A DNA stretch of 64,000 nucleotides from positions 3,530,309-3,594,308 of the forward strand of contig NC_047065.1 in NCBI RefSeq assembly GCF_902459465.1, given 5' to 3'. Of the stretch, positions 1-10,317 are shown in pieces. How positions within the stretch are numbered: the first letter of the stretch is position 1; every line of letters begins with the position of its first letter. A model generated the notes under the pieces. The model did no database searches, was not told where the DNA came from, and was given only the letters and a program-made list of their open reading frames with translations. The position numbers were made by a program, and so were the translations under genes. Source of the DNA: Asterias rubens (Eukaryota > Echinodermata > Asteroidea > Forcipulatida > Asteriidae).

Positions 1-900
1 TGGTATAAAAGGTTTTTTGAAATAATTTTGCATTTTGGTGGGGTGGAGTTGTAAATATGAGCTAAAAACCAGTTTTTCAAACCCCAAAATCGGCCTTAAA
101 TGGCCAAAAAAACAAAATGAGCCGTAACCATGGCAACGGGCTATATATAGAATTGAAAATGCAATTTTGTTTCTTTGCAACCCAAGGCCCTTCCACCAAC
201 AAAGTATAAAAAAAATTCATTTTTTGACCGTGAGCAACTATGTCAAATATTTACCTGAACTGACTCTTAATTGCCTTGACAAAGACTATTCTACATGAAG
301 CTTTTTCGCGCTCTATGGATGATCACTGGAGCGTGACTCTCCCGCACAGCTAATACACTACACGTTGTGTGTCTGCCTAAGTGTAATGTTTATGCACATA
401 CCAACGGGGGATTTACGTTGTTCTTTAGACGTGAATTCTGAAATTTTCAACCTCTCTTTTGAGCCGAATCAAAATGGGGTCATGTCTGTGAGGCGTTTAC
501 GGAGTTTTTAATGACGATTCCGATGACGTATTGATTATAAGTATCCCTTGCGTAGATCAAAAGTTATGATTTTTTGAAATAATAAACTTTGAATTTTCAT
601 AACTCAAGAATGGACGACGTCACCATGACGTAACTCATACGGTTTCCTCTCCTAATGAATATCAAACTATGCGCGAAGTTCCAAGTTCATACAAGTTTGG
701 GAAATGTGTTTTTGTGAGGGGACAAAGAAGATTCAGAAGAAGAAGTATTAAGAAGTAAAAAAACAAAACAAAATAAGAGGTGTTCCGGGCTGTTGGCCCG
801 AACACCTAAAATGGGGTCGGGGGGTTTTGAACAGTCGGGCGGGGACAATCAACAATTTTTCTTTTTTTATGTGGCCTAATAAACAATGATTAATTCTTAC
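1..900. other. GOT2 intron 3 (partial), no exon seen
   Basis: This stretch lies downstream, on the minus strand, of the last visible GOT2 exon. I see no further GOT2 coding sequence on the minus strand, so the next exon is beyond the left edge. Positions about 815-890 hold a TIR-like segment ('cggggacaatcaac...tttatgtggcc') that matches ends seen near 5420 and 43380-43875, so part of a MITE sits here. The rest is AT-rich and unassigned. Confidence 0.5.
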
Positions 901-3900
901 CCTTCCGCTGCTAACAACTTCGCTGTCATCCCCAAAGGCAAGCTTGGCCGAAGCTTTGGTCAGGTCAGGAAGGCCAGTAATACCGAGGTACTCATGGTCA
1001 ACATTGCTGGCTGCTATTATTGACTCAGCCTGTTATTAAAGAGAGAAAGGGCTGGTTAGAAAATACCCATGGTAGCAAGTCCCTGTTCAAGACTGTGCAA
1101 CCCAGCTGCAGCCGCTGGCCCAACAAAATCACTAGTTAGTCGATAACTAATTAAAGATGCTATGTCAGATTTTTGGCCAATTTGACCCAAAATTTTGATT
1201 TAAAATTCAATAGGTATTTTGATGGGGGTCGAGAAAGTTACAAGCTTTCACTTGAGCCATTGCTCGAAAAAGTCCGCCAATTATTAGTAGTAGTGAAATA
1301 AAGTGCTCAAAAATAGTTTTTGTCGGGATCCTGACAATATATCTCGTGACCAATTCTTATGTGTTTTATAAGAAACTTTTTTAATTTTTGTCATGGTTCC
1401 TGACCATTAAAAGTAAAAGTTAAACTTTTTTTTCGTTAGAGCGGGTGATACTCTTTGAAATACCATTCACTCAAAAAAATCTAAGTTTTAATGTTTGGGA
1501 CCAAAAATCTGACATAGCATCTTTAACTTTTTAATCAAATAATTTCATTTTCTGTATAGTCCATTCTCTCATATCAATGCAATCAAACAGGACAAGTTTC
1601 GAGCGTCTCTGAGAAACTTCGTTCAGCCCAATTAGCTGTGTTAATAGAACTCTAATCTAAAGGAAAGTGCCAGGGACTGCAAAACTTTGTGAATTTTTTT
1701 TAAATTCCCAATGTCACAGCTGAGAACCCCAAAATAGGAAATTAGCTGATCAGCTGAAAAGCATGCAGGGTTTACCCTTAACCTTTTACGTGACCGGCCA
1801 GCAGAACCAGTTAGCTTGTCATTTTTACTAGTCCATCACATTTTCACTACATATTATAGTCCATACTGCAAAGAAATGGTTTGCAACCATCAGGAGGATG
1901 GAGGGTTGCGATTGATCTTGAGCCCTTTATCTTTTGTCCCATGAATGTTTTACCTTTCTTACTGATGAAATGGTTTCTGACCATCAGGAGGATGGAGGGT
2001 TGCGATTGATCTTGAGCCCTTTATCTTTTGTCACATGATTGTTTTACCTTTCTTACTGATGAAATGGTTTCTGACCATCAGGAGGATGGAGGGTTGCGAT
2101 TGATCTTGAGCCCTTTATCTTTTGTCCCATGAATGTTTTACCTTTCTTACTGATGAAATGGTTTCTGACCATCAGGAGGATGGAGGGTTGCAAATTGATC
2201 TTGAGCCCTTTATCTTTTGTCCCATGAATGTTTTACCTTTCTTACTGATGAAATGGTTTCTGACTATCAGGAGGATGGAGGGTTGCGAATTGATCTTGAG
2301 CCCTTTATCTTTTGTCTCATGAATGTTTTACCTTTCTTACTGATGAGAGAACAAATGGTTTGCCCTCATCATCCCTGTATGCTCCAACTCCCAGATTCAT
2401 CTTGTTAGGGTTGGTGTCACGCTTGAATGCCTCGGTGACCCCGAGGATCGCGTCAGGTGGGCCCATTTCCACATGGGGCCACCAGCTGAAATTTGCATAA
2501 AACAGACAGAACAAAATGTTAAAGGTAGATTTAATAAATGAAGGCCAATTTTCTATTCCCTTGTTTAGTAAAATGTAATTATTAATCAGAAAAAAAGACT
2601 GCGAATAGCAAGTTAATCACAAATTGATTGTCTTGATATGTTTTCTATGTTTTGTCCTTTTGTATTTGCGTTGTTTGTTTATGAGGGCATGAATGAAATT
2701 TTAAAAAAAAGCTTGCACTTTATAATATTTGTTGATACTTAAAGCCATTGGACCCTTTCGGTACAGAAAAAAAAATAAAAGTTCACAGATTTACAAATAA
2801 TTTACAGGGTTTACAGAAGGTAATGGTGAAAGACTTCTCTTGAAATATTAGTTCATGAAATGCTTTACTTTTTGAGAAAACAGTAAAACAATATAAATTC
2901 TCGTTAGCGAGAATTACGGATTTATTTTAAACACATGTCATGACACGGCGAAACGCGCGCAAGCAAGAGTGGGTTTTCCCGTTATTTTCTCCCGACTCCG
3001 ATGACCGATTGAGCCTAAATTTTCACAGGTTTGTTGTTTTATATATAAGTTGTGATACACGAAGTGTGGGACTTGGACAATACTGTTTACCAAAAGTGTA
3101 TAATGGCTTTAAATTAATCATGTGTTATTAGGCCTATGACATTTATCCGACTCTGAAGCCCAGTTCATACTACCTGCGAATGCGAAGCGAATCTTGACGT
3201 CACAAATTCGCAAAGAACAGTTCGCAGCAGTTGAACTCTGCTCTACTCCCTTGCGATAATCGCTGCGAAAGGAGGGTGTGACGTCAAATTCATGTCAAAT
3301 TCACTTCGCATTCGCATTCGCAGGAAGTATGAACCGGGCTTTAGTCTGAACTAAACTGGGTGATGAACATCAGATGAATTGAATGCCAAGCAAGTTAAAT
3401 CAAAATTATAGTTCACTACACTAGGGGCCCTAATACTTTATTATACTTTGGCTAGTTGCGATAACGTAACCCTCCTCCCGACGGACGCCAGGCCGGAGGG
3501 TTACGAGATTCTTATGATCGGCAAATGACAATCTGGTCCAACACGTATGATTTCGACAGCTAATCACCAGATTTGCCCCATTTTTACAACTTTCAAAAAT
3601 CACGACACAAATTCTAAGGGCACGAACTTAATCATCAGCGTCTAATGAACACTCAAAACACCATTAAGAAAACATTTTTGAAGAAAAAGGACAGCGAATT
3701 CCCAGGTTTACATTTTGAACTTGTCGCATGGCTTTGCAAATGCTTTATTTTGTTGTTGGACTAAACCATTCTGTGAAAGGGGGTGTTACAAGGCAGTGCC
3801 AGTGCTGCAGCGCTGTCCGTTTACATTGCCCGCCGCAGCCATTCAGTCATCATGGCATAGTCGAACCTGCTGCAGCACTGGTGGCCGTCGGGAGGAGTGT

Positions 3901-4391
3901 TACATTATCGCAACTATTATAGGGCCTACCTGACTTATCGCACCACAAACAGTCGCAACTTTACTTTGACACTGGTTGCGACTATTTTTTCTTATTTATT
4001 TTAATTCCAAAGTAAAGTTGCATTGCGGTTGAATTTGTGAATTGAAAACACATTGATGAAAATTACTTTGTAAGAGTTAATATTGAATTAATATTTTACA
4101 ATGAAAACATATTGAGAGAACTACTCCGCCCCCCCCCCCCCCCCCCCCCCCCATTAACTAATTCTCATAACTCCTCCCCCATGGCCCCAGTTTATGCCCT
4201 TTATTTTTCATCTCCCGTTGGGATCAGGCTGGTTTGTTTTGACAACTTGCTCAACAAACTTATGTGATTATATTTATAGCACTCATTCTCATTAAGAAAT
4301 ACCTTGTTTTAGCGGCTGATGTTGTTGCAAATGTCTTTGTGCATTGTTCCCTGAGAACTAGCAGGGATTTTGCATGAAGTCTGAGTGCCAT
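901..4391 (-). CDS. GOT2: Mitochondrial aspartate aminotransferase, first three exons (partial)
   Basis: PLP enzyme that interconverts aspartate/2-oxoglutarate and oxaloacetate/glutamate in the mitochondrial matrix (malate-aspartate shuttle). Coding exons in minus-strand order are 4303-4391, 2332-2485 and 901-1029. Exon 1 starts at ATG 4391 in a good context (aaaATGG) and encodes a 29-residue basic, Ser/Thr-rich leader ([15 protein letters not shown]...) typical of a matrix targeting signal. It joins in phase to [20 protein letters not shown], the conserved start of mature GOT2. Exon 2 continues through [16 protein letters not shown] and ends VRK at the donor AAG|GTAAAA. Exon 3 ([20 protein letters not shown]...) ends SGR|GTAAGA. 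The remainder, including the PLP lysine, lies beyond the left edge. The leader argues for the mitochondrial rather than the cytosolic isozyme. It is divergent from NDUFAF6, with 328 bp between the two start codons. A minisatellite abuts the exon 2 donor. Confidence 0.93.
1874..2345. repeat. 94-95 bp minisatellite abutting the GOT2 exon 2 donor
   Basis: Five tandem units begin with 'aaatggttt' at 1874, 1968, 2062, 2156 and 2251 (spacing 94, 94, 94, 95). The sixth 'aaatggttt', at 2353, lies inside GOT2 exon 2. Four full units (ending near 1967, 2061, 2155 and 2250) carry 'ttttacctttcttactgatg', which read on the minus strand is the exon 2 end plus its donor (CATCAGTAAGAAAG|GTAAAA). The fifth unit runs into the real junction at 2332. 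The array therefore looks like an amplified exon-intron junction. Confidence 0.9.
2739..3112. mobile_element. MITE family B, copy 1
   Basis: About 374 bp non-coding element with terminal inverted repeats: left TTAAAGCCATTGGACCCTTT, right the decayed complement (...aaaagtgtataatggctttaa). The interior matches the copy at 31495-31867 along its length, including 'cacagatttacaaataa' and 'cgactccgatgacc'. It lies in GOT2 intron 1. No transposase is encoded, so it is a non-autonomous element. Confidence 0.85.
3154..3345. repeat. Inverted-repeat element (hairpin MITE)
   Basis: The left arm 'agcccagttcatactacctg' with 'gcgaatgcgaagcgaa' is mirrored by 'cttcgcattcgcattcgcag' and 'gaagtatgaaccgggct' on the right. 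It is about 190 bp with a short, less paired middle and no coding potential. It lies in GOT2 intron 1. Confidence 0.75.
3453..3916. repeat. Inverted-repeat element with 'tagttgcgataacgtaac' ends
   Basis: The left end 'tagttgcgataacgtaaccc' plus 'tcctcccgac' is mirrored by 'gtcgggaggagtgttacatt' plus 'atcgcaacta' on the right. Related ends recur near 42185-42240 and 42400-42415, so this is a dispersed family. Small open frames inside it (3715-3933) have no recognisable product. Confidence 0.65.
4128..4152. repeat. Poly-C homopolymer
   Basis: Uninterrupted run of about 25 C in GOT2 intron 1, only about 150 bp 3' of the exon 1 donor on the minus strand (a G run on the sense strand). Length is likely to be variable or mis-sequenced. 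Confidence 0.9.
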
Positions 4392-4719
4392 TTTCCCGGT
4401 AAATTCTTCCAGACACTTGGATAACCACAAATCTGCTGGTAGATCAGTTTATTCGCAATTGGGCTTGTGCATCTAGGTATGACACCTTGACTCAATGATA
4501 CAAAAACTAATGTTCTTATAGAGAAGCAACGAGCACCAAACTACCCATTCGCGAACAGCTGAAATTAATTTTATGGCACGCGCACGGACGACGTGTGGTA
4601 CGTGATCATTTCACACGTACACTTTGTGTGCGCTTGTTCGAGCATAAAACCGTCGTCTATTTTTGTATGTTTTTTTTAAAAAGTTGACGGCTGTTTGTAC
4701 AAACTTCAAACATTCCAAG
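4392..4719. promoter_or_regulatory. Bidirectional promoter region, GOT2 / NDUFAF6
   Basis: 328 bp separate the divergent start codons, so both 5' UTRs and both promoters must lie here unless there are upstream non-coding exons. The segment at 4578-4635 is rich in CpG and ACGT cores (cgcgcacggacgacgtgtgg, tacgtgatcatttcacacgt), an imperfect palindrome that could bind bZIP/bHLH factors. No TATA box is obvious. The promoter role is inferred from geometry. Confidence 0.6.
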
Positions 4720-4727
4720 ATGGCGGC
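4716..4727 (+). promoter_or_regulatory. TISU / YY1-like element over the NDUFAF6 start codon
   Basis: CAAGATGGCGGC at 4716-4727 is an exact match to the consensus SAASATGGCGGC, the 'translation initiator of short 5' UTR', which also binds YY1. In vertebrates such elements sit within tens of bases of the transcription start and favour genes of mitochondrial function. It supports ATG 4720 as the true start and predicts a very short 5' UTR. Confidence 0.6.
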
Positions 4728-7700
4728 GTCCATGGGAGCTCACGCGAGGTTGATATCCAAGAAAGTTTTGTTAACGAAACATCTCAAATTATGCAAACAA
4801 ATCACGAATTTTCAACGGAAATCATTGTCAACAAATAACTCGCAATACTGCATTGATTTAGTGAGGTGAGAATATATAATTTCTACAGTATAAGTTTGTA
4901 AAAATTGAGTTTCGACCGTCAACAACTGGTCAACCAATCGAATTCGTCTCTTCTGTTAGTATTTAAAACTGGGTCACTGGGTCACTGCCTGGAACCGCAG
5001 CATGCACCGCAGTGATGCTACTGCTACCTGCTGTACTCTCTGTTGGCTTTTTGTTGTGAAACTGTGAATACCCCACTGTGTATTCCTATACAAATTCTCT
5101 GATGATTCTTTTATCTTTTACTTTCCGTCTTTGGTTAATATTTTTCCAAAATTGGCAATGGTGGACCATGGAGGTAGAATTCTACCTCCATGGGTGGACA
5201 ATTCAATAATAATGAGTTGCTTGATTTATTTCGAGACCTACCGATTGCGCTCCGTGCGTCACGAGACCTATAGTGGATATTGCATGTAAACAAACACTGC
5301 GCACTGCTTATAAATGTGCGTTAAAAAAACATGACTATTTTTGCAATTTTTTGGCTAAAAAAATGGTTAATTCTCGAAATCACTAAAGAGTATTCTGGAG
5401 TTTGTCACATGAGACCTTACCTATTAGGCCACATAAAAATAATTGTTGATCGTCCTTTTATTTTTTATTTTTTTTTTTAAGTTTTGTTGACATGCCAAAT
5501 TAAATATGATATAAAGAATAAAGAAATCATCACAATCACTATAAAACAGAGGGTTTGTGTCTTTTTGATGTTTTCAATAGTTTTGTCAAACAAATTTAAA
5601 GGAACACGTTGCCTTGGATCGGATGAGTTGGTCTATAAAAAAGCGTTTGAATACTATCAACCTCTCCCAATTACTCGTTACCAAGTAAGGTTTTATGCTA
5701 ATAATTATTTTGAGTAATTTCCAATAGTGTCCACTGCCTTTAAATCCAATTATGAAACTTAAAATGGCTCCGTATCCGCAGGATGGGTTGGGTCACGGGT
5801 GTTGCATGCTAGTTCTTGCTTGCAATGCATTGCAGCTCAAGCATGTGTAGTCCTTCACAATTCAGCTTTAGCTGCCAGTGTACATGGTGTATTAAGGATG
5901 ATTTATATTTAGTCTTCCAAATTGTATGGAAGGTACTTGAATGAAAGTGTGTTACATTTCTTTTCATTGTTGGTTTTGTTTTGTATTGCCCAGGAAAAAC
6001 GATTATGAGAGTTTCCTTTGTACCCTCCTGCTCCCACAAGCAGCTAGATCCTCTGTATTTGCTCTCAGAGGCTTCAATGTTGAGACAGCGACCGTTAACG
6101 ACACAGTTACAGAACAGCACATAGGCCTAATGAGGATGCAGTTCTGGAAGGATGTCATCACTAAAATATATCAGGTCTGTTAAAAAATAACTCCCTTACA
6201 ACAGGTCTGGTATGAGGTCACAGAGGCCATTTTCTGTTGCCCCAGTTCTTTGCCTAAGTGCCCCTTCAAAAGTTACCTAGTATGTTATACAGGCCCTACT
6301 TGTATAGAAGGATTGCAATAGGCGTCACCGGCCGCCCTATTTGATGAATTAAGGACGCGTGAGGAGCTACCAGTGGCTGAGAGTCAGGTGTAGCGCGTAG
6401 TCGTGTGCACTTTTTCATTGTTTAGCATCAAAGATGGCGATAGATGACGCGTATTAAAACCCATCCAGGCTGAACCCATCTATAGGCCCTACTTATGATA
6501 TATTCTGCCGAAAAGCCCATGTTATTCATCCTTCACTTCCATTGATATCTACTGCAATGATCCTATATTTTCAGGGATCCCCTCCCCACCATCCGGTTGC
6601 CATGGAGCTGTACAGAGCTGTCCACAAGCACAACCTATCCAAACGGTGGCTGTTGAGAATCGTTGAAGCAAGAGTGAGTATTGCATTAGACTTGTGGACA
6701 AGTCGTTAAATGTTTGCCATGTTGATGGCGTCAGCTCTCCTGCAACACTGCTGATGTCTGAGGAGACTGCTTTGGCGAGACTACTATAACAATCAAACTG
6801 AATTGGCATGCCTTCTTTTATTGTGTTATATTTACCGCAAGCCAAATATACATATTGATACCCCTCCATGCAATGACTCAAATCCCATATTCAAATGTTT
6901 TCTTCCAAAAAAAAAACATAGTGGGGAAACAAAAAATTGTGATTGATTGTCAAGATTTGTCTCAATTATTTTGTTTCATGTTATTTTTGCATCGGTCATA
7001 AAGAAATGACCTTTGTATTGCTAGAGCAGGTGTCTTACCTCCAGACCAATGAGCTAGTGTTAGCAGCTAGTACTGCTCAATCATTGGTGAACGGGTGAAA
7101 ACAAGTAATGTTCAATAATTGTTGTTTACTTTATTACAGGAACAATCCCTGAATGCCAGAACGTTTCAGAGTGTTGAAGATGTTGAGAACTATGCAGAAA
7201 ACACAGCCTCATCACTGCTATATCTTACACTGGAAGCACTTGGTAAATATAGGCACAGTGTACAATTATAACATGATTTGAGTGTGGATATTCAATATAT
7301 TGGAAGTTGAAAAACTAGTTAACAGGGTGGAGGCAAATGGATCTAGTTTGTTAACTTCCAATACCGACGAATGGAGTTAATATTGTTTTTCCTCACAGTT
7401 CTTTCTAGTCTGGCATCGTTAGGCTCAGGAAAGCGCAAACTGTATGTATGCTACCACCTTTTTTGGGGTATGTAGCAAGTGATGTTCAAACTTGAGTTAT
7501 ATACTACACCCATGTGGGACTTGAACCCACACTCTGCAGGTCAGAAAGGCATTGAATCCTGCTCGGCCACAAAACACAAGCTTTGTTTTTCGTAAAACAA
7601 TGTTGAAAATCTCTGTTAGACACAAAGTGTTAAAAATGTGTTAATTACTAGTTTGCCTGGAGGAGGGCTAAGTATTTAATACATGATTATTTCTTGATTC

Positions 7701-9233
7701 CAGTTAGTTCTTTTAAATTGAGAGATGTCAAATAAAGGTTAGAAAGACGAGGCTGGTTTAGCCCTATAGATTGTCACACTGCAGCCATCTTTGTCCGATT
7801 CCCAGACACAATGACTCTGGTAGTTTTAATTCTCAATTTATGAAAGGTTACTAGACTATTTTCCCTGTCAGCCTCAGTTTGGCTGTATTGCATTTGTGTC
7901 CAAACTTCAGGCTGGTCAGTTGTTGTGGTGCAAATCGTTCGTAAAAAAATCATGAAGAATTTAGGGCATTTCAGATCACACTTGTCAATTTTGTGTACAA
8001 TGATCACACCCCTGCAGGAGTGAAAGATGTGAACGCAGACCACGCAGCGAGCCACATTGGTAAAGCACATGGCATTGTGACACTCCTCAGGGCTACACCA
8101 TACAACATCAGTAGGCAACAAGTAATGCTCCCAATGGACTTAACCATCAAGGTACCCGATCATTGTCACAAGGTTGTTGGTGTGAATCCTACCAAGCTAA
8201 CCGTTGATTTCACAATGACTAGAATAAGTATAAAGTATAGTCGGCTAGTTACTGAGTCACAAATTCTTGATTTGTGCAACTCATAATCATAGACGTTAAA
8301 ACCAATGTTTGTATGAGAGAGATTGGCTGTTGCCAGCTTAGTTTATTAACTCCTTGTGGGAGTTCACCGAGTTCCCTTGGTGGGAACATCATATGAACAA
8401 ACAAACAAATTGACGAACCTCTGGGTGTCATAATCCATGTGTTAATTTTGTTTCCACTGGAATTACACCATTTCTGTTTTGATGAATAGGTGTAAAGTTT
8501 GATGTATTCAGCCCTGGAACAATTTTATGTTTTAAACAATTTTAAGACATCTCTCCATCTATCTGTCTAGATATTTTAACTGGTTTACATTCTTTTCATT
8601 TTTATCCCGGTCAGCATAATATATCACACGAGGCAATACTAAGACGAAGTACCGAGCAACCGATGAAGGATGTGATTTATGATATAGCAAGTGCAGCTCA
8701 TGTCCATCTGGAAAAGGTAGGTTTCGTCCGATTGCTTTTTTGTTAAAGTACTTACAAAATTACCACAATAAAGAGGGCTGGAAATACCTACTGAATCACT
8801 GGCCAGAGGAGTCCATGAATTTTAAGACTTGGGCTAGTACATTAATACCACAAACAAGTCCTGCAGTCTAGTGTTTTTCAAACACATACTTCCGAAAATT
8901 TAATGTACACATAAACTTTTCAACTTAAGACTTCTTACTAAAAGTTAAAACCCAAAATAATATTTGAGGTCTGAAAGTGTCGATTGTGCTATATATAAAA
9001 CCCTCTTTCCACTTGAAGATTGTAAAAGTTTCTTTACATTTTTTCAGGCTAGATCCTTCAAGTCCAACGTGCCGAAAGAGGCGCTCCCTGCCTATCTACT
9101 CACAGCGGCGACCGAGGCTTTTCTTCGGCGCATACAAAAAATAAACTTTGACATTTTTCACAAACACTGTCTGAAGAAGGAACCTCTGATGCCCCTTCTA
9201 CTTTGGTTACAAAACAAAAGAAGAAAATATTAA
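4720..9233 (+). CDS. NDUFAF6: NADH dehydrogenase complex I assembly factor 6
   Basis: Mitochondrial protein needed early in complex I assembly (ND1 module). It has the phytoene/squalene synthase fold but is not known as a synthase. Exons: 4720-4865, 5994-6174, 6575-6673, 7140-7242, 8018-8151, 8615-8716, 9048-9233. Phases agree and give 316 residues, close to the human length of about 333. Landmarks in order: a basic N-terminal leader ([18 protein letters not shown]); [48 protein letters not shown] across the exon 4/5 join; [35 protein letters not shown]; and a C-terminal FDIFH stretch. The aspartate-rich DxxxD motifs of true prenyl synthases are not evident. The ATG sits in a TISU element. 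It converges tail-to-tail with the lectin gene. Confidence 0.96.
5596..5745. mobile_element. MITE family A fragment (chimeric)
   Basis: The right part (about 5660-5745) matches the terminal ~80 bp of family A ('...attttgagtaatttccaatagtgtccactgcctttaa'). The left part begins 'tttaaaggaacacgttgcct' and is unlike the other family A copies, so this is a recombinant or a related subfamily. It lies in NDUFAF6 intron 1. Confidence 0.7.
7508..7572 (-). mobile_element. tRNA-like SINE head, fragment
   Basis: 'gggacttgaacccacactct' followed by 'tcggcc' matches, in reverse, the B box and A box of the tRNA-headed SINE found complete at 44394-44645. Only the head is left. It is not an intact tRNA gene because no acceptor-stem pairing is visible. 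Confidence 0.5.
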
Positions 9234-10317
9234 AGACACCGATACTGTTTGTGATTTGGTAAGTGAACGAAGGAAAATACTAAATTTTGTTTAGGCATAA
9301 AAAAAAAAATTATGTTGGCCTAACCCGACCCTGGGTATTTGTATTTTTTTCAAGGAAAGAAATTTAATGATAAAAACCTATTAAAGACATAAAAATTAAA
9401 TAAATGTCATCAAGAGTTTAAAAATATACTATTTGTTGTGTGTAGCCTTGTTTTGTTTTGTTATCGTGTATACTACCGGCTTAAACAATTGGAAAACATG
9501 TCATTTTCGTTGCTGGGAGGGGGAAAAAAAATCCCTACCTACCTTATTTTTGGGAGCCCGTTACGCCAACATAACATTTTTTTTTATGCCTGGTGTGGAT
9601 TGTTTGTAGCATTGACTCGCATTGGACAAGGTTAGATGTTCAATATTGAATGTACAATGTTGGGCTTAACATTAGTGCCCTGGTCATTGGACAAATAGTA
9701 TTCCTGTAATCTTTCTCAGCTCCCTGAGGAGGACAAAGCCTGAGCTCCCCTGGCGCTCAAAAGGCTTTTTCAAGAAAAATATCAACCTCTACCCTCACAG
9801 GTACCCATGTATTCCCCTTTGTGAAGAGAAGCAGTTATAGTAAAGCATTTAGCTCAAGGACATAAGTGTCATGACCAGGATTTGAACCCACACTCCGATG
9901 ACTAAACCGCCAGAACTTGAATTTGACCACTCGGCCATCACACCCTATGTAGATAACTCATTCTGGTTGTTTTCAAAGGAAGACAACCAGCTGTTGTAAG
10001 TATACTGACCCGAATGGTCCCGCATGGGCAAGACGGTAGTTAACCCTCTTACCCTTCCTCCCACTCTTTGTGCAATTATCAGCGAGTGGTCCAACCATTT
10101 ATGTAACTGCATGGGTTTTTATACACGGCGTTGCGTCACAACTATACATGAACAAATTACATGGAAAATCTGAACTGTTAATAATAATTTAAATACAATT
10201 TATGGTGCTCCTTTAAACCTTACAAACTACCCTAAAGTGCTTAAAAATGTAGAAACTAAACACAATAAAATGACATTATTATAATATTAATTTTCAGCAT
10301 TTGGTAATTTCATTAAT
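9234..10317. other. Tail-to-tail spacer, NDUFAF6 / lectin
   Basis: 1.08 kb between the two stop codons. It holds the two 3' UTRs, A-runs, and a reverse SINE copy at about 9793-9946. An open frame at 9438-9635 has no recognisable product and I reject it. Confidence 0.6.
9793..9946 (-). mobile_element. tRNA-headed SINE, minus-strand copy
   Basis: Read on the minus strand, it has an A box from 'ccactcggcca', a B box from 'ggatttgaacccacactc', then the SINE body (complement of 'gagaagcagttatagtaaag' and 'ggtacccatgtattcccctt'). It matches the copy at 44394-44645 with decay. Confidence 0.7.

Noticed and set aside
2332-2345. Alternative GOT2 exon 2 donor at TCATCA|GTAAGA
   Set aside because: It has a better donor consensus but would delete the conserved VRK before the next exon; AAG|GTAAAA keeps the protein intact and in phase.
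4128-4152. Poly-C runs here and at 16744, 17760, 17900 as functional i-motif elements
   Set aside because: Homopolymer runs of this kind are common in this genome's introns and are error-prone in sequencing; nothing links them to a gene function.
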